A stretch of 64,000 nt of DNA from Rhyzopertha dominica (taxonomy: Eukaryota > Arthropoda > Insecta > Coleoptera > Bostrichidae), in the NCBI GenBank assembly GCA_025024175.1, contig QCXZ01000001.1:42216942-42280941 (forward strand), written 5' to 3'. The position numbers were made by a program, and so were the translations under genes. Under the pieces are notes generated by a model. It did not search any database, was not told the origin of the DNA, and worked only from the letters and a program-made list of their open reading frames with translations. Of the stretch, positions 24,803 through 34,952 are shown in pieces (position 1 is the first letter of the stretch; each line of letters starts with the position of its first letter).

Positions 24803-25542
24803 TTTAATAATTTAGTTTCAGCACAGCAACACTCACTTCTCACTGTATGACACACACTTACTGCTATAAACATGATGTGCTAAAGCAAACTTATCAGCTC
24901 AATAGTTAAATCTACAAAGTGTAAATTTACAGAAAAAGTGTAAATTATACAAAAAATAAATGATTCTAACCGATGGCAGCTCAGAAGCGTCGTATAATAT
25001 ATACTATGTACTCTCTATAACAGTTTAGCAAAAGTAGACCTACATTCCAGTTATTAAATGGTTTAAAAATTTTTTTAATAGCATATGATTAGTGGATTTC
25101 ATCAAGCAAATCAGCAGTAATCCATAAATATAAAAGGTGTTCCACCCCTTGTATATGCATAAGAAACTTTGTTATTTGAAAAGCTGCAAGTAGCCTCAAT
25201 GGAGGCAAAGTTGGTAAATTTGATACACAACAATATGTCTTCAAATTTAACATATCTGCAACAGTATTTGAGTTATTAAGAAAAAAATGAAAATTTTAAT
25301 TCAGATACAAATTTTTTCTATGACTTCAGAAGATTATTTTTTCTAATTATAATTGTAATTATTTTACTAATGGTCGCGTTTCTTCAACAATATGTAACAC
25401 AGGCTACTCAGGTATTGATAAAAAATGTAAATGAAAATTAGAATTTTTTGTTTACAGAAGAAAATGGCATAAGTTAGTAATGTAAAAGTTTAACTGTAAT
25501 AATCTAACACCTTCCTACTACTATGCTATGAGTAATAAATAC

Positions 25543-27411
25543 CTGTCTTGCCTGTTTTCTTGTGGTCATTTTTGCCATGAAGATTTTCAATGTCTGGGGG
25601 ACTATAATACGAAGTACTTGATGAGGTATGGATGGAACTTTGAGTAAGCTGTTGCTGCCATGTCGATTGATTTATGGTATCAGTCTTTTCATTAACTGAA
25701 ACAAAATGTTTCTGCTCTTTCCGATTTGGTCTTACATATTTTTCTTCTACGTGTTTTGCTTGTCGATCTTTTTTCTTTGTCGGAACTTGTTTCTTTCGTT
25801 GTTCTTCAATATGAGAGCTTTCGTCTTTTGGTGTGATATGTATTTCGGGTTCAGATTCATTTTCCTTTATTTTAATTACTATTTCACAAACTTTGTCCTC
25901 TTTGGATTCAGAAATTTTAGTGCAGCTACAAGTTTTTCGAGGACTGACAGTAGATTTTACAGCTATTCCTTTAACAGGTGATGTTGCTCTTTCTATTGTT
26001 TTTGACCCCTTGTCAAAAGCCACACCAATCACTCTTTCAGTTTTGGGTGTTGTCTGTGTGCTAGTGTTTTGAAGAATCAGCTTTCCCAGTTTCATCCTGG
26101 ATTTCTTCTTTGGTGAGGGACTGACAACACTGTTTGTACTGGAATCACTAAGAGCTTTTTTGTGTTTCTCTGCAGTGCTACAAACAGTCTTTTTGGGTTT
26201 CTTAACTCTTCTATGTTCAGTGTCGGACAATTCACTGCCACTAGTTTGATGTTCAGTGGTTCGCTTTACTCCTTTTTTCCGTCCTGATTCTTTTTCTTCC
26301 ACATCTGATAGTTGGTTTATCAAATCATCCAGGTGGCCATCTTTGGGTAAGCAACTGATTTCTTGGAGTATTTGTTCTTTTTGAGTATGAAGGTCTTTCA
26401 AAAGTGTTTTAAGTTTACATGCCTTTTCCATTTGACAGCTGCAACTTGTTCCTGAGTCTCTTGTGTTTGGTGTTGTGCTTGTGTTACATTCTCTGCTATC
26501 TACATCCCATTTACCATAACTGTAATTGGTTATATTTTCGTTAATGGTTACACCTTTTTTAGAAGAGGTGTAGTTCTCATTTGGTACTGTTGGTTGTTGA
26601 GGTAGTGTTACAATACGTCTTGGTGGGGGGGGAAACAATTGTTCGTATGCGTTCTCCATGTGAGCCTGCCTCTTTTCTTCAGTATGCTTCAAACGGTCTT
26701 CCGACATATGATACTTCTGTTTATCAGAGAATATGTTTATGATGCGTTCTTGCTTTTGTAGTAATGGCAGCTTCTGCATCAATTCTTTATATTCCCTCTG
26801 AATTTTCTCTTTTTCCAGTGCTCGTTTACCTCGGGTTTCTGCATCTTTATCTCTTTTATTCATGAGTTTCTGGAAATCAGCGTCACTGTTACTGCTGGAT
26901 ATAACTTGAATGCTCTCGGCTTCAATCTTCTGAACATTTGCCCTACTGCTGTATTCTTCTTTGCTGAATTTGTTTGTATAATCGTAATGGGTTATTTTGC
27001 TAGTGGAAGGACAGGGACACTGCTCTGATGCTCCATGACTTGCTGCGACATTTGGATTACTTTGAATACTCACAGTTGGCCGAGGCGGCAATTCATTTGC
27101 AGATTTTTGAACAGTCTCACGTTTTTTGAAATCCTTCAAAGGAACCTCTGTATTTTCAGAGATTAGTAGACTTGTTGATGTTTGTGTTTGTCTAGTTTCT
27201 AGCAATGAAGGTTTTGATGTAGAAGGATTACTGTGAATCACATGTCTGGGTTCTTCTGGTTCTTCTTGTAAGGCAAACACATCACACATATCTGTGCTTG
27301 GTACGGATCGATGTTTTATTCGATCAGTTATTCTGGTATCCAATGGATATTCTACACACTTTGTTGTAACTGTAGTTTGCTCTACTTTACGTGTTGGCGA
27401 TTGAGGCTTTC
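25543..27411 (-). CDS. CEP295/Ana1-like, exon 3 (central region)
   Basis: An 1,869-base exon (623 codons' worth) with acceptor TTTTTCTAG|GAAAG and donor ACAG|GTATTT. It starts and ends in phase 1. It encodes a low-complexity Ser/Thr/Lys/Glu-rich middle section. A clear basic coiled coil lies about 195-260 residues in (KRDKDAETRGKRALEKEKIQ, REYKELMQKLPLLQKQERI), followed by FPPPPRRIVTLPQQP. A Cys-containing helix (CSCQMEKACKLKTLLKDLH, about residue 330) and a second TCSCTKI patch near 510 stand out; their role is unknown. The reading frame is open upstream of the acceptor only by chance. Confidence 0.8.
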
Positions 27412-27476
27412 CTAGAAAAAAAAATTTAAGATAATGGTGACTCCGTGTCCCAATGTTCCAAATAAGCTCCACAACT

Positions 27477-28365
27477 TGTTACTTCCACATCCAACTGATG
27501 TGAAGTATTGTATCGAAAAAAAATTTAAAAAAATTTTCATTTGCTCATATGCTTTAAAATGGTCGAAAACGCAAAAAAACAAAATTTGAGCAAAAAAGAT
27601 TTCTTGTCTGTGTGTGGTTTTGTTTGTACACACGATAACTTTCGAAAGACTTAATATATGAACTTGAAATTTGGCAAACATATAAATCTCAACTACTCAA
27701 AGCGACCTATTGTTTGTGGGGTAAGTAGGATATCGGGAAGGGGGCGAAATTGGGAAGTAACTACCCTTTTTGCAAAATTTTATTTTTTTTATATTTTTTC
27801 GTTTTAGTATGTGATTAGTAGTATAACTGCGAGTATTATTCGCTCTTACAAATTTTCGGTGCAGCAAACTGTTTAAAAGATATTAGCAAAAAAGCGTCAC
27901 TTAAAGAAAACGGTTTTTCCTAAATATCTCGCAATTTATTTAATATATTAAAAAAATAAAAATGCCATCAGATAGGAAATAAAATTTCTCACAAAAAGTG
28001 TCTTAGAAAATTTATTCAAAATTTTGACATTTTCGAAATATTTCCAAAAAACCTATTTTGGTCCCTGCTTGTATGATTGTTTAAATTTTGGTATTATATA
28101 GAAAATGAATTTCTGATCAGAAAGCACTCTTGTAATTTTTTTGTTAACTTAATAATTTTCGAGTTATTTGAAAAAAAACAGATTTTAAAATTTATATATT
28201 TTTGCTAATATCACAAGGACTTTGTCTTAGAAAAAATGTGTTGAGAGACAAAATGCTCAAAATCTGATTATTAATCGTACAGCAAAAGAAATAAAAACGT
28301 AAATGTCATTTTGGCAATTGGATGTGGAAGTATTGATTCAATCTGCAGCGGTTTTTTTTTATTAA
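27477..28365 (+). repeat. 0.9 kb dispersed repeat, copy A
   Basis: The copy starts TACTTCCACATCCAAC and ends GGATGTGGAAGTATTGATTCAAT.TGCAGCGG followed by T. Signature blocks are AAAGCGACCTATTGTTT.TGGGGTAAGTA, ATCGGGAAGGGGGCGAAATT, GTGCAGCAAACTGTTTA and TTCTGATCAGAAAGCACTCTTG. Other copies lie at 33062-33965 and, inverted, at 50174-51054, with pieces at 16925 and in the tandem units. The ends are not symmetrical beyond TTCCACATCCAA, so it may not be an ordinary TIR element. No protein is encoded. Confidence 0.85.
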
Positions 28366-28409
28366 AAATATTAACTTTTCTTTTAGATTATAGCTGCGTT
28401 TCTGCTGCA

Positions 28410-29520
28410 CCTTTTTTATAATAATAATAATAATATGATTTATTTACAACAGACATTAGTCTATAATGGACAGCAAAAAGACGTGTGCAAGCCAACACAA
28501 ACAATACAAGTAAAAAGATTGGAACAGATACACAAAGGAAAATTCATTATAATTAGCACATAACACAGTAAAAAATTATAAAGAAAAGTATTGAAGAAGT
28601 TTGACCCTTACTAATTTAGATTGAAGTTATATGAAGATATATCCAGATCCAAACTATAAATACTAATACATAAACTAAAGCATTTAAAAAGAGGTGAATT
28701 TAAGTGATGCAAGGTATTTGGGCAAGAATAATAAAATGTAGAAGGACTTCTGTTGTTTGCTCTAGGTACAGTAATGTTAATGGTGTCTAATAGATAGGAG
28801 CTGACAATCTCACCACACAAAAGTTTTTGGAGAAAGACCACACAAAAAACATTCCTTCTACACAATAAACTGTCTTCAATCACATTATAGCGAAGATCAC
28901 TCTGGTCCCAATGTCTAGTAGGGTATCTATGATATATTTTATAGTACAAATATTTTGCAAATTTTCTCAGAACGTTCTCTAACATATTTATATAAAATTG
29001 ATAATAAGGACCCCAAACAACACAACAATATTCAAGTCTGGAATTCATAAGTGTATAAAATAATATTTTAATACATGATACGCTAGTAAAATCTTTTGTA
29101 TTTCTAAATATGAAGCCTAATATTTTAAAAGCAGCACAAAAGTTGCATTATCAATATGAGGAAAAAAGGTCAAACAACTATCCATGACTACCCCTAAATC
29201 TATAAATTGATCGCAAGTTTCAAGCTCAATACCATTTATATTATAATAAAAATTAATTAAATTAGATTTTCTTGCAAAGGTAATTTTTTTATATTTTTTG
29301 GTGTTCAAGATCTAGTCGTGTATAATGGCACCATGAATTTAATACATCAATGTTATTTTGTTACTCTAGAAAATTTTCGTAAGATTTAATGACGTACAAT
29401 TTTCAAATCATCTGCACATATAAATACTTTACAGTCTTTCACATCCTTAATAACATCACTTTTAGCGCAAAATATCTCAGATTTGAAACATCTATACTCC
29501 ACAAAATGCTCACTGCCGGC
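28410..29520 (-). pseudogene. 5'-truncated Jockey-like LINE, reverse transcriptase remnant
   Basis: On minus, the RT active-site block survives as ADDLKI (ADD at 29415-29407). It is followed by NTKKYKKITFARK, then a YNINGIELE and FIDLGVVMDSCLTF..HID segment (29308 down to about 29140), and then SRLEYCCVVWGPYY (about 29045-28995). This order is that of the RT thumb and C-terminus of Jockey-clade LINEs. The 5' part (endonuclease, fingers) is absent. The 3' end carries AATAAATCAT then a (TTA)n-like run near 28418-28440, taken as the tail. Frames are broken between blocks. It lies in antisense DNA relative to nothing else, being on the same strand as the host gene. Confidence 0.75.
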
Positions 29521-30965
29521 AATCATTGATTTCATTAATGTTAAAAAAATTGGGTTCGTATATAGGGTGTCCCAATAAAAAAAAACAATATTTTAAATGG
29601 AATCTTCTAAATCAGATTTCGTGTTTGGATTCTATGGTAAATTACAAATCACTTTTATGGAGGAGCCTTGTTTGCCAGAATTTCGTAATGCAGGGGTCTG
29701 TTCAAAAATTCATATCTTCCAAATCTGCAGAAATTCAAAGTAATTAATATCGTTTAATTCCTGAATGTTGCTGCATCTTTTAAGAGTTTGCAATTTAAAA
29801 AAAAATGTTTTTTTTTAAACTTCACCCCCTATTTATAATTGTACTAGTCGAAAGCTTGTCTGACAATATTATCATGAATATTGGTGCCTAATGTGATATA
29901 TACCAAAAAATCCAAACCTAGGATTTAAACAANCGTTATTACAAAAAATTGNCAAAACAATGTGCTTTTTCCATCATGTGCAAAGTGACANTTNAATATG
30001 GCTAGCATCCCAGTTTCATTTACGAATTGTATTACTCTCACTCCCTATGTTCTACCTGGTGACAGTTCAAAAGGCATTGCAAAAATTTAGTTCAGCATCT
30101 GATAATAGATGACATTAGCATACCAAGGTATGTGAGATTTTGATGCTTACAGGTATGTAACATGAAGATATGTTAAAGTTTCAAGTAAATATCCACGAAC
30201 AAAGGCAACATTTGTGAGACTACTGCTAGCGAGATCGTGACGGTGCATCCAAACTATGAGCAATAATTGGCAACAATTTGAAATAAAGTACGCAATTGAT
30301 TTCTTATTGTACTGCCTGATGGAAACAAAATACATCTAATGAATGCTCAAATTTGTGGTTTGGACACTAACACTTGTTTTAGTTTCTTTAGAATCATGGA
30401 TGGATAAAAGAAAATGACACAAGCAATTCTAATATATTTTTCAGCATTTCAAGCAGTTATAGCCTTCCAAAATTAATGGTACATACAACAGGCATTTAAG
30501 ACAAAAATATAATGTATTTTTTATAGTTGTTTATATCCTCAGGCAGCTTATTTTATATGGCTTTCTCCAGCTATGAGTGTGATAGACAGACGGATAAGTG
30601 CGGAGAACATAAATGAAGTAGAAAATGTGCTAAAATTAGTAGATAGATTAGTAGATTATTGTATTTCAAATAAATATTTTTGATGTTTGCTTTTTCTTAA
30701 ATGTCAACATAATATAACTTATATTTTATATAGTCGATATATGGGGTTAAAAAACTTGTGAAACACTTTTTCAATAAATTTAAAAATGTACCGTTCTATA
30801 CGTGGTTTGTTCAATGTAATAAGAAAATCTTGTGTAACAATTTTTTTGGCCATTTGCAGGTGTAAATAGGTTAATTCTATTACAATACGCTATTCAGCTT
30901 TCAACCTTTATCTTTTTATCGGCTAGTGTAATATAATTCAAGATAGTAGCGGTCGTAGTTGATAT

Positions 30966-31636
30966 TTTTTTTTATTTTTTGGGGCTATTCGACCTTTTTT
31001 ATTCAATTAGAACACTCTTTTATCCAAAGTCAAGCTTTCGATCTTTAATTTAGATCTTCATCAGGACAATTACAATACAATACAAGACAAAGTTACCTAC
31101 TAATAATAAATACAATGATGTTACTTACAGGAAATTTGAGATTATTAGTCATAATTATTTTAACATTATTCTACTATAATTATGTAAAATTCTGTACGAA
31201 ATTATATTGAGACGTATTGTCAAATTCAAATTTCAAAACCGCCAACCAATACTACCACTCTGACAATATGACCAACTGTTAATTTTAAATAGTCACTAAA
31301 TCAACATTTGTCATAAAACATCCGCTTTTAATTTTGTATTTCATTAAATAAATAAGCAACTTTAAACTTTAAAAGATATATTCTATTTATGCACATATTA
31401 TAAATAACAACCATTCCATCTGTTGGGACAATGTAAATATTTTGGAAATTGAGCAAAATTATAATAAATTTTCTGTAAGTAACACCATTGTATTTATTAT
31501 TAGTAGGTAACTTTGTCTTGTATTGTACTGTAGTTGTCCTGATGAAGATCTAAATTAAAGATCGATAGCTTGACTTTCAATAAAAGAGTGTTCTAATTGA
31601 ATAAAAAAGGTCGAATAGCCCCAAAAAATAAAAAGT
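30966..31636. mobile_element. Inverted repeat pair with hammerhead-like cores
   Basis: Arm 1 (30966-31138) and arm 2 (31470-31636) are inverted copies with few mismatches and a 330-base unique spacer. Each arm holds CTGATGA-AGATC-TAAATTA-AGATC-GAAA on one strand: minus at 31064-31036 in arm 1, and plus at 31539-31567 in arm 2, where GAAA has become GATA. CTGATGA, a self-pairing GATCT/AGATC stem and GAAA are three parts of the hammerhead core. Penelope-like elements often end in such motifs in head-to-head arrays. No reverse transcriptase was found here. Arm 2 stops 18 bases short of the exon 2 donor. Confidence 0.65.
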
Positions 31637-31655
31637 GTATAAATATATATATTAC

Positions 31656-32355
31656 CTTCAATTGTTTCTTTTCTTGTAGTTTGTTGTTTTGTCGTTCTCT
31701 TCTCTACAATTGATGACTGATGTGGAAGTGATTGGTCAGTCGAGCTGCTTAAGGCCGAATCTTCCGACCTTGAGAAACTACTTGCTGTTGAAGTCGAGGA
31801 TGCAGTTTCTTCTTCGTCATGAGGTGTGACATGCTTTGTGTTATCACTGTGATCTACACTACCACTACTTGTACAGTCATCTGAATCCACTACAACATTT
31901 GAGGTACTTATATCCATGGAAACAATATTTTTTTTCTTCTTTTTAGGACTGGACTTTTTGTTGATTCGTGAAACTAGTGATGATCTTGCATCTTCCATGC
32001 TTCTTACCAATTTCTTTCTTCGATTTGCCTCAACTAACTTCGAATCTTTTAAGATTTTATCTCGCAAGAGTTTCTCTGCTGCTCGATCACCTCTTTCTTT
32101 AGCTACAACATTAGCCATTTGACGTGAACGTTCTTCTTCGCTTTCTTCCTCCAGGGCTTGTTTCGCTGCTTCATGTCCTAGACCAATATCTCTGAGACGT
32201 TCTTGGTATTGATCCTGCAGCTCAAGCAATTTTCTAGCCTGCCATTCTCTTAAGTTTTCTTCGCCTTCTCGTTCAATTGCAGATAACTGCTTCTTTTTCT
32301 CATTCTGTACTCTCTTTCTGACATTTTCAGCTATCTCTTTTGACTGATGTCGAAC
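31656..32355 (-). CDS. CEP295/Ana1-like, exon 2 (conserved N-terminal coiled coil)
   Basis: A 700-base exon that starts in phase 0 after TTTTAG|GTTCGA and ends in phase 1 at GAAG|GTAATA. It encodes VRHQSKEIAENVRKRVQNEK, a basic coiled coil, then EENLREWQARKLLELQDQYQ and ERLRDIGLGHEAAKQ. These align in order with human CEP295 segments containing QVREQ..IALQI, AEW, LEKLYLASLRSMGEGHRQAK. The helix continues through an acidic EEESEEERSRQ and a KERGDRAAEKLL stretch. It ends in a KKSSPKKKKK basic cluster and Ser-rich linker. This is the segment that identifies the family. Confidence 0.85.
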
Positions 32356-32410
32356 CTAAAACACGTTAATGTTATGTACACAACAGCGCACACTAAGAGT
32401 GATTATTTGC
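32356..32410 (-). other. 55 bp GC-AG intron 1
   Basis: The junction reads GAGCAG|GCAAAT ... GTTTTAG|GTTCGA on minus. Without splicing the frame runs into TAG within eight codons. With it, Glu-Gln joins Val-Arg-His-Gln, matching the conserved QVR.Q of the family. No GT donor fits that junction, so this looks like a rare GC-AG intron of near-minimal insect length. Confidence 0.7.
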
Positions 32411-32533
32411 CTGCTCCAGCCGCATCAATCTTCTCTTATCAAATTCTTTTTTGGCATTGTCAGATGAATAAGTCACCATTTTTCCTTTTTTAATACTAAC
32501 AGGATTACCAGTGACTGTTACATTAATTGACAT
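32411..32533 (-). CDS. CEP295/Ana1-like, exon 1 (start codon exon)
   Basis: ATG at 32533-32531 in context GTCAAAAATGTCA (A at -3). The exon gives 41 residues: MSINVTVTGN, a lysine-rich turn, then NAKKEFDKRRLMRLEQ. The KRR...RLEQ end continues directly into exon 2. No other in-frame ATG lies immediately upstream. Confidence 0.75.
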
Positions 32534-32960
32534 TTTTGACGGTTTTGAATTTGAAGTACATATTTATATTTTACTTCAAACCAGATTCAATCACAGATTG
32601 TAATTTTCTCAATAGTGTAAAATGCAAGTCAATTCATTTAATATAACAGTTTGTAATTCTTAAAATGTATTAAACATAGCCGTTCGACGTAACAATTTTA
32701 ATATGCAACTATAAAGTATAAAATTGTTTCTACAAATAACAAATCACATTTTTTAACCTGTTTTAACTAACCACAAACACAAACATAAAAATTTAACGAT
32801 GAAATAACTGTCAAGAAGCGCACATGCGCTCAAGCGTTATGAACAGGTTATGAATGTTTGAACAGTGGCAGTCACTCAGTGGCGCCAACCTGCCATGATA
32901 AAAGGCTGTACGATTAATAAAAAAACAAAAAAGCGTCAGCAGGGGTGAGTGGTTAATTTG
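32534..32960 (-). promoter_or_regulatory. Presumed promoter and 5' UTR of the CEP295-like gene
   Basis: AT-rich DNA upstream of the ATG becomes locally GC-richer at about 32815-32900. That patch contains AGCGCACATGCGCTC, a near-match with a two-base-longer centre to the NRF1/Ewg palindrome common in insect housekeeping promoters, and CACTCAGTGGCG, a possible initiator on plus. The dispersed repeat copy B begins about 100 bases further out. Transcription start is not determinable here. Confidence 0.3.
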
Positions 32961-33061
32961 GGAGGGTTTAAAAGCCAACAAAAATCGCATTCTTGTGATT
33001 TTAGGCGAAACTTCACTTCATATCCACTACAAAAATTGTAGATAATGAAAAAAAGGTACAA

Positions 33062-33965
33062 CTTCTTTATTACTTCCATATCCAACGGATGAGTATTGAA
33101 TCGCGAAAAAAATTTTCAAAATTTTTTATTTGCTCATTCGCTTTAAAATGGTCAAAAACGCAAAAAAAACAAAATTTGAGCAAAAACAAGTTTCTTGTCT
33201 GTGTGCCTGTGTCTGTGGTTTTGTTTGTATACACGATACTTTCAAAAGACTTAACATATGAACTTGAAATTTGGCAAATGTATAAATCTCATCTATCTAA
33301 AGCGACCTATTGTTTCTGGGGTAAGTACGGTATCGGGAAGGGGGCGAAATTGGGGGCTAACTACCCTTTTTGAAAATTTCTATTTTTTTTATTTTTTTTT
33401 CGTTTTAATATGTGATTAGTAGTATAACTGCGAGTATTATTCGCTGTTATAAATTTTCGGTGCAGCAAACTGTTTAGAAGATATTAGCAAAAAAGCGTTA
33501 CTTAAAGAAAACGGTTTTTCCTAAATATCTTCGAATATATTTAATATATTAAAAAAATAGAAATACAATCAGATAGGAAATAAAATTTCTCACAAAAATG
33601 TCTTAGAAAATTAATCCAAAATTTTGAAAATTTTCGAAACATTCCCAAAAAACCTATTTTGGACCCTGCTCGTACGATTTTTTTAAAATTTTGGTATTAT
33701 ATAGAAAATCTAATTTCTGATCAGAAAGCACTCTTGTAATTTTTTTGTTAAATTAATAATTTTCGAGTTATTTGGAAAAAACCGATTTTAAAAATTTATA
33801 TATTTTTGCTATCACGAGGACTGTTTGTCTTAGAAAAAATGTGTAGAGAGAAAAATGCTCAAAACCTGATTACCAATCGTATAGTATAAGAAATAAAAAC
33901 GTAAATGTCATTTTGACAATTGGATGTGGAAGTACCTATATTGATTCAATTTGCATTGTTTTTTT
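33062..33965 (+). repeat. 0.9 kb dispersed repeat, copy B
   Basis: Same family and orientation as copy A, starting TACTTCCATATCCAAC. It has the same internal blocks and ends GGATGTGGAAGTACC..TTGATTCAATTTGCA. It lies between the CEP295-like promoter and the BEL remnant. Confidence 0.85.
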
Positions 33966-34952
33966 TATAATTTTCAAGAATTCATGTCGGCAGCTCTCAC
34001 TAATTCCCTTTTGTCTCTTCGTGGCTCCTTTATTTAAGTCTTGGATTGTTTTTAACATTTGCTATCACCTGTTAGCGTCTATGTGTCTTACACCACTTCG
34101 GTGTAGGTACACAAACGGCTGTTTCTTTAAATAATCGATATGTGGACTGTATCTAAGATTTTATTGGAAATTATGTACAACAGATGACGGACGTTTGATT
34201 CGCTGTAGGGTCGCACGACAAGTGTCCGGCCTCCGCACCGCCGCACAACATCGGAGTAAGTTCCACAAAAACCAAGTTTGAGTAAAAACGCACACCGATA
34301 CGAAGTACACTAAACATACCGCCGCGCTTGAAAGGATCCGCTTTTAAAACAATTATAAATGTAAATTGGCATAAATAACATTACAACCTAAACATATAAT
34401 AATAAGTATATAACAAGTATGAAACAATTATACACACACAACCAATATATATGATAAATATGTACTGTCTGTAATATGACTATAGGTGGTGTAGATGCCC
34501 AATAGTTTATTTGAACATTGTAGTAGTTGCAACGGCCCGATATCGGTAGGCGTGTGGGAGCGGACGCGCGTGTGCAGACGGGTGCGGCAGCGTGTAGACC
34601 ACCATTATTGTAAAACCTAACCTATGTTTATGTTCACCTCGTGGAGGTTTTTAATGTATGTGTTGCCTACTGTATGTTTAAAAATACATAGGTGTTTCAA
34701 ACCAGAGTAGAAGTTTCATTTCAAAGAGTGGAGCGCTTGAATAAGCCAAACTCTACAGTACAATATTTTAAATGCAGCAATACATGTAGAAGAAATATAA
34801 CAATATAAGCAACGACTATTAAATTATTATATATATTGAAAAGAATAATGATTGGTTCTATTCACAAAACTTGAATGCATAAGAGTAAATTGAACTCAAT
34901 CAAGAAAATAACAAAGTGCAAATTACACAAAAACGCGATAAAAGTAACCAGT
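33966..34952. other. Probable BEL 3' untranslated and LTR sequence
   Basis: Lies downstream (minus sense) of the BEL pol stop at 34953. It contains a GC-rich patch at 34150-34350 and 34540-34620. An LTR is expected here, but its partner is not in the window so the boundary cannot be drawn. Confidence 0.35.

Larger units (their letters stand above)
21234..24994. mobile_element. IS3EU-type DNA transposon, complete ends, 3.76 kb
   Basis: The left end reads TACGACGCTTTTGAGCTGCC inward and the right end, on minus, TACGACGCTTCTGAGCTGCC. The inverted repeats stay alike for about 80 bases, through ATCATTTATTTTTTGT and TTTACACTTT. TAATAT directly flanks both ends (21228-21233 and 24995-25000), a 6 bp target duplication. 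My recollection of IS3EU is 6 bp duplications, TAY termini and an IS3/IS481-like integrase transposase, and all three fit. The element holds a dead minus-strand transposase and a small plus-strand spliced gene near the left end. A 1.2 kb insertion (23267-24493) accounts for a third of its length. It sits wholly within an intron. Confidence 0.88.
19216..25542 (-). other. Intron 3 of the CEP295-like gene, 6.3 kb, transposon-loaded
   Basis: Bounded by donor AG|GTATTT at 25543/25542 and acceptor TTTCAG|GAG at 19216/19215 on minus. It contains a 29 bp tandem repeat, the IS3EU element (21234-24994) and otherwise AT-rich sequence. Reading frames at 19288-20679 and around 25000-25500 match nothing I recognise. 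Confidence 0.75.
27412..31655 (-). other. Intron 2 of the CEP295-like gene, 4.2 kb
   Basis: Runs from donor GAAG|GTAATA at 31656/31655 to acceptor CTAG|GAAAG at 27412/27411 (minus). It contains a dispersed repeat (27477-28365), a truncated LINE (28410-29520) and a paired inverted repeat (30966-31636). At 30548-30690 an open plus-strand stretch following TATCCTCAG could be a stray exon of another gene, but nothing connects to it. Confidence 0.75.
17471..32533 (-). other. CEP295/Ana1-like centriole gene (whole gene, four exons)
   Basis: Proposed exons on minus are 32533-32411, 32355-31656, 27411-25543 and 19215-17471, totalling 4,437 bases and 1,478 residues plus stop. Introns 2 and 3 interrupt codons after the first base and every junction restores an open frame, which is the main support for joining them. 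Family evidence is the N-terminus: a KRR..RLEQVR.Q..EIA stretch, then a basic coiled coil, then an EW.....L..Q...LR.IGLGHEAAK segment, in the same order as in vertebrate CEP295. CEP295/Ana1 works at the centriole wall in centriole-to-centrosome conversion and elongation, linking Cep135 to Asl/Cep152. The rest is serine-rich and disordered, as usual for the family. I did not see a C-terminal ALMS motif. Confidence 0.75.

Noticed and set aside
29557..29600. AGGGTGTCCCAATA resembling the tip of the 12236-13408 element
   Set aside because: Only about 10 bases match and no inverted partner was found nearby, so it may be chance or a different family.
30548..30690. Open plus-strand stretch after TATCCTCAG, ending in TGA, like a terminal exon
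   Set aside because: No upstream exon or homologue recognised; it lies in a repeat-rich intron of a minus-strand gene.
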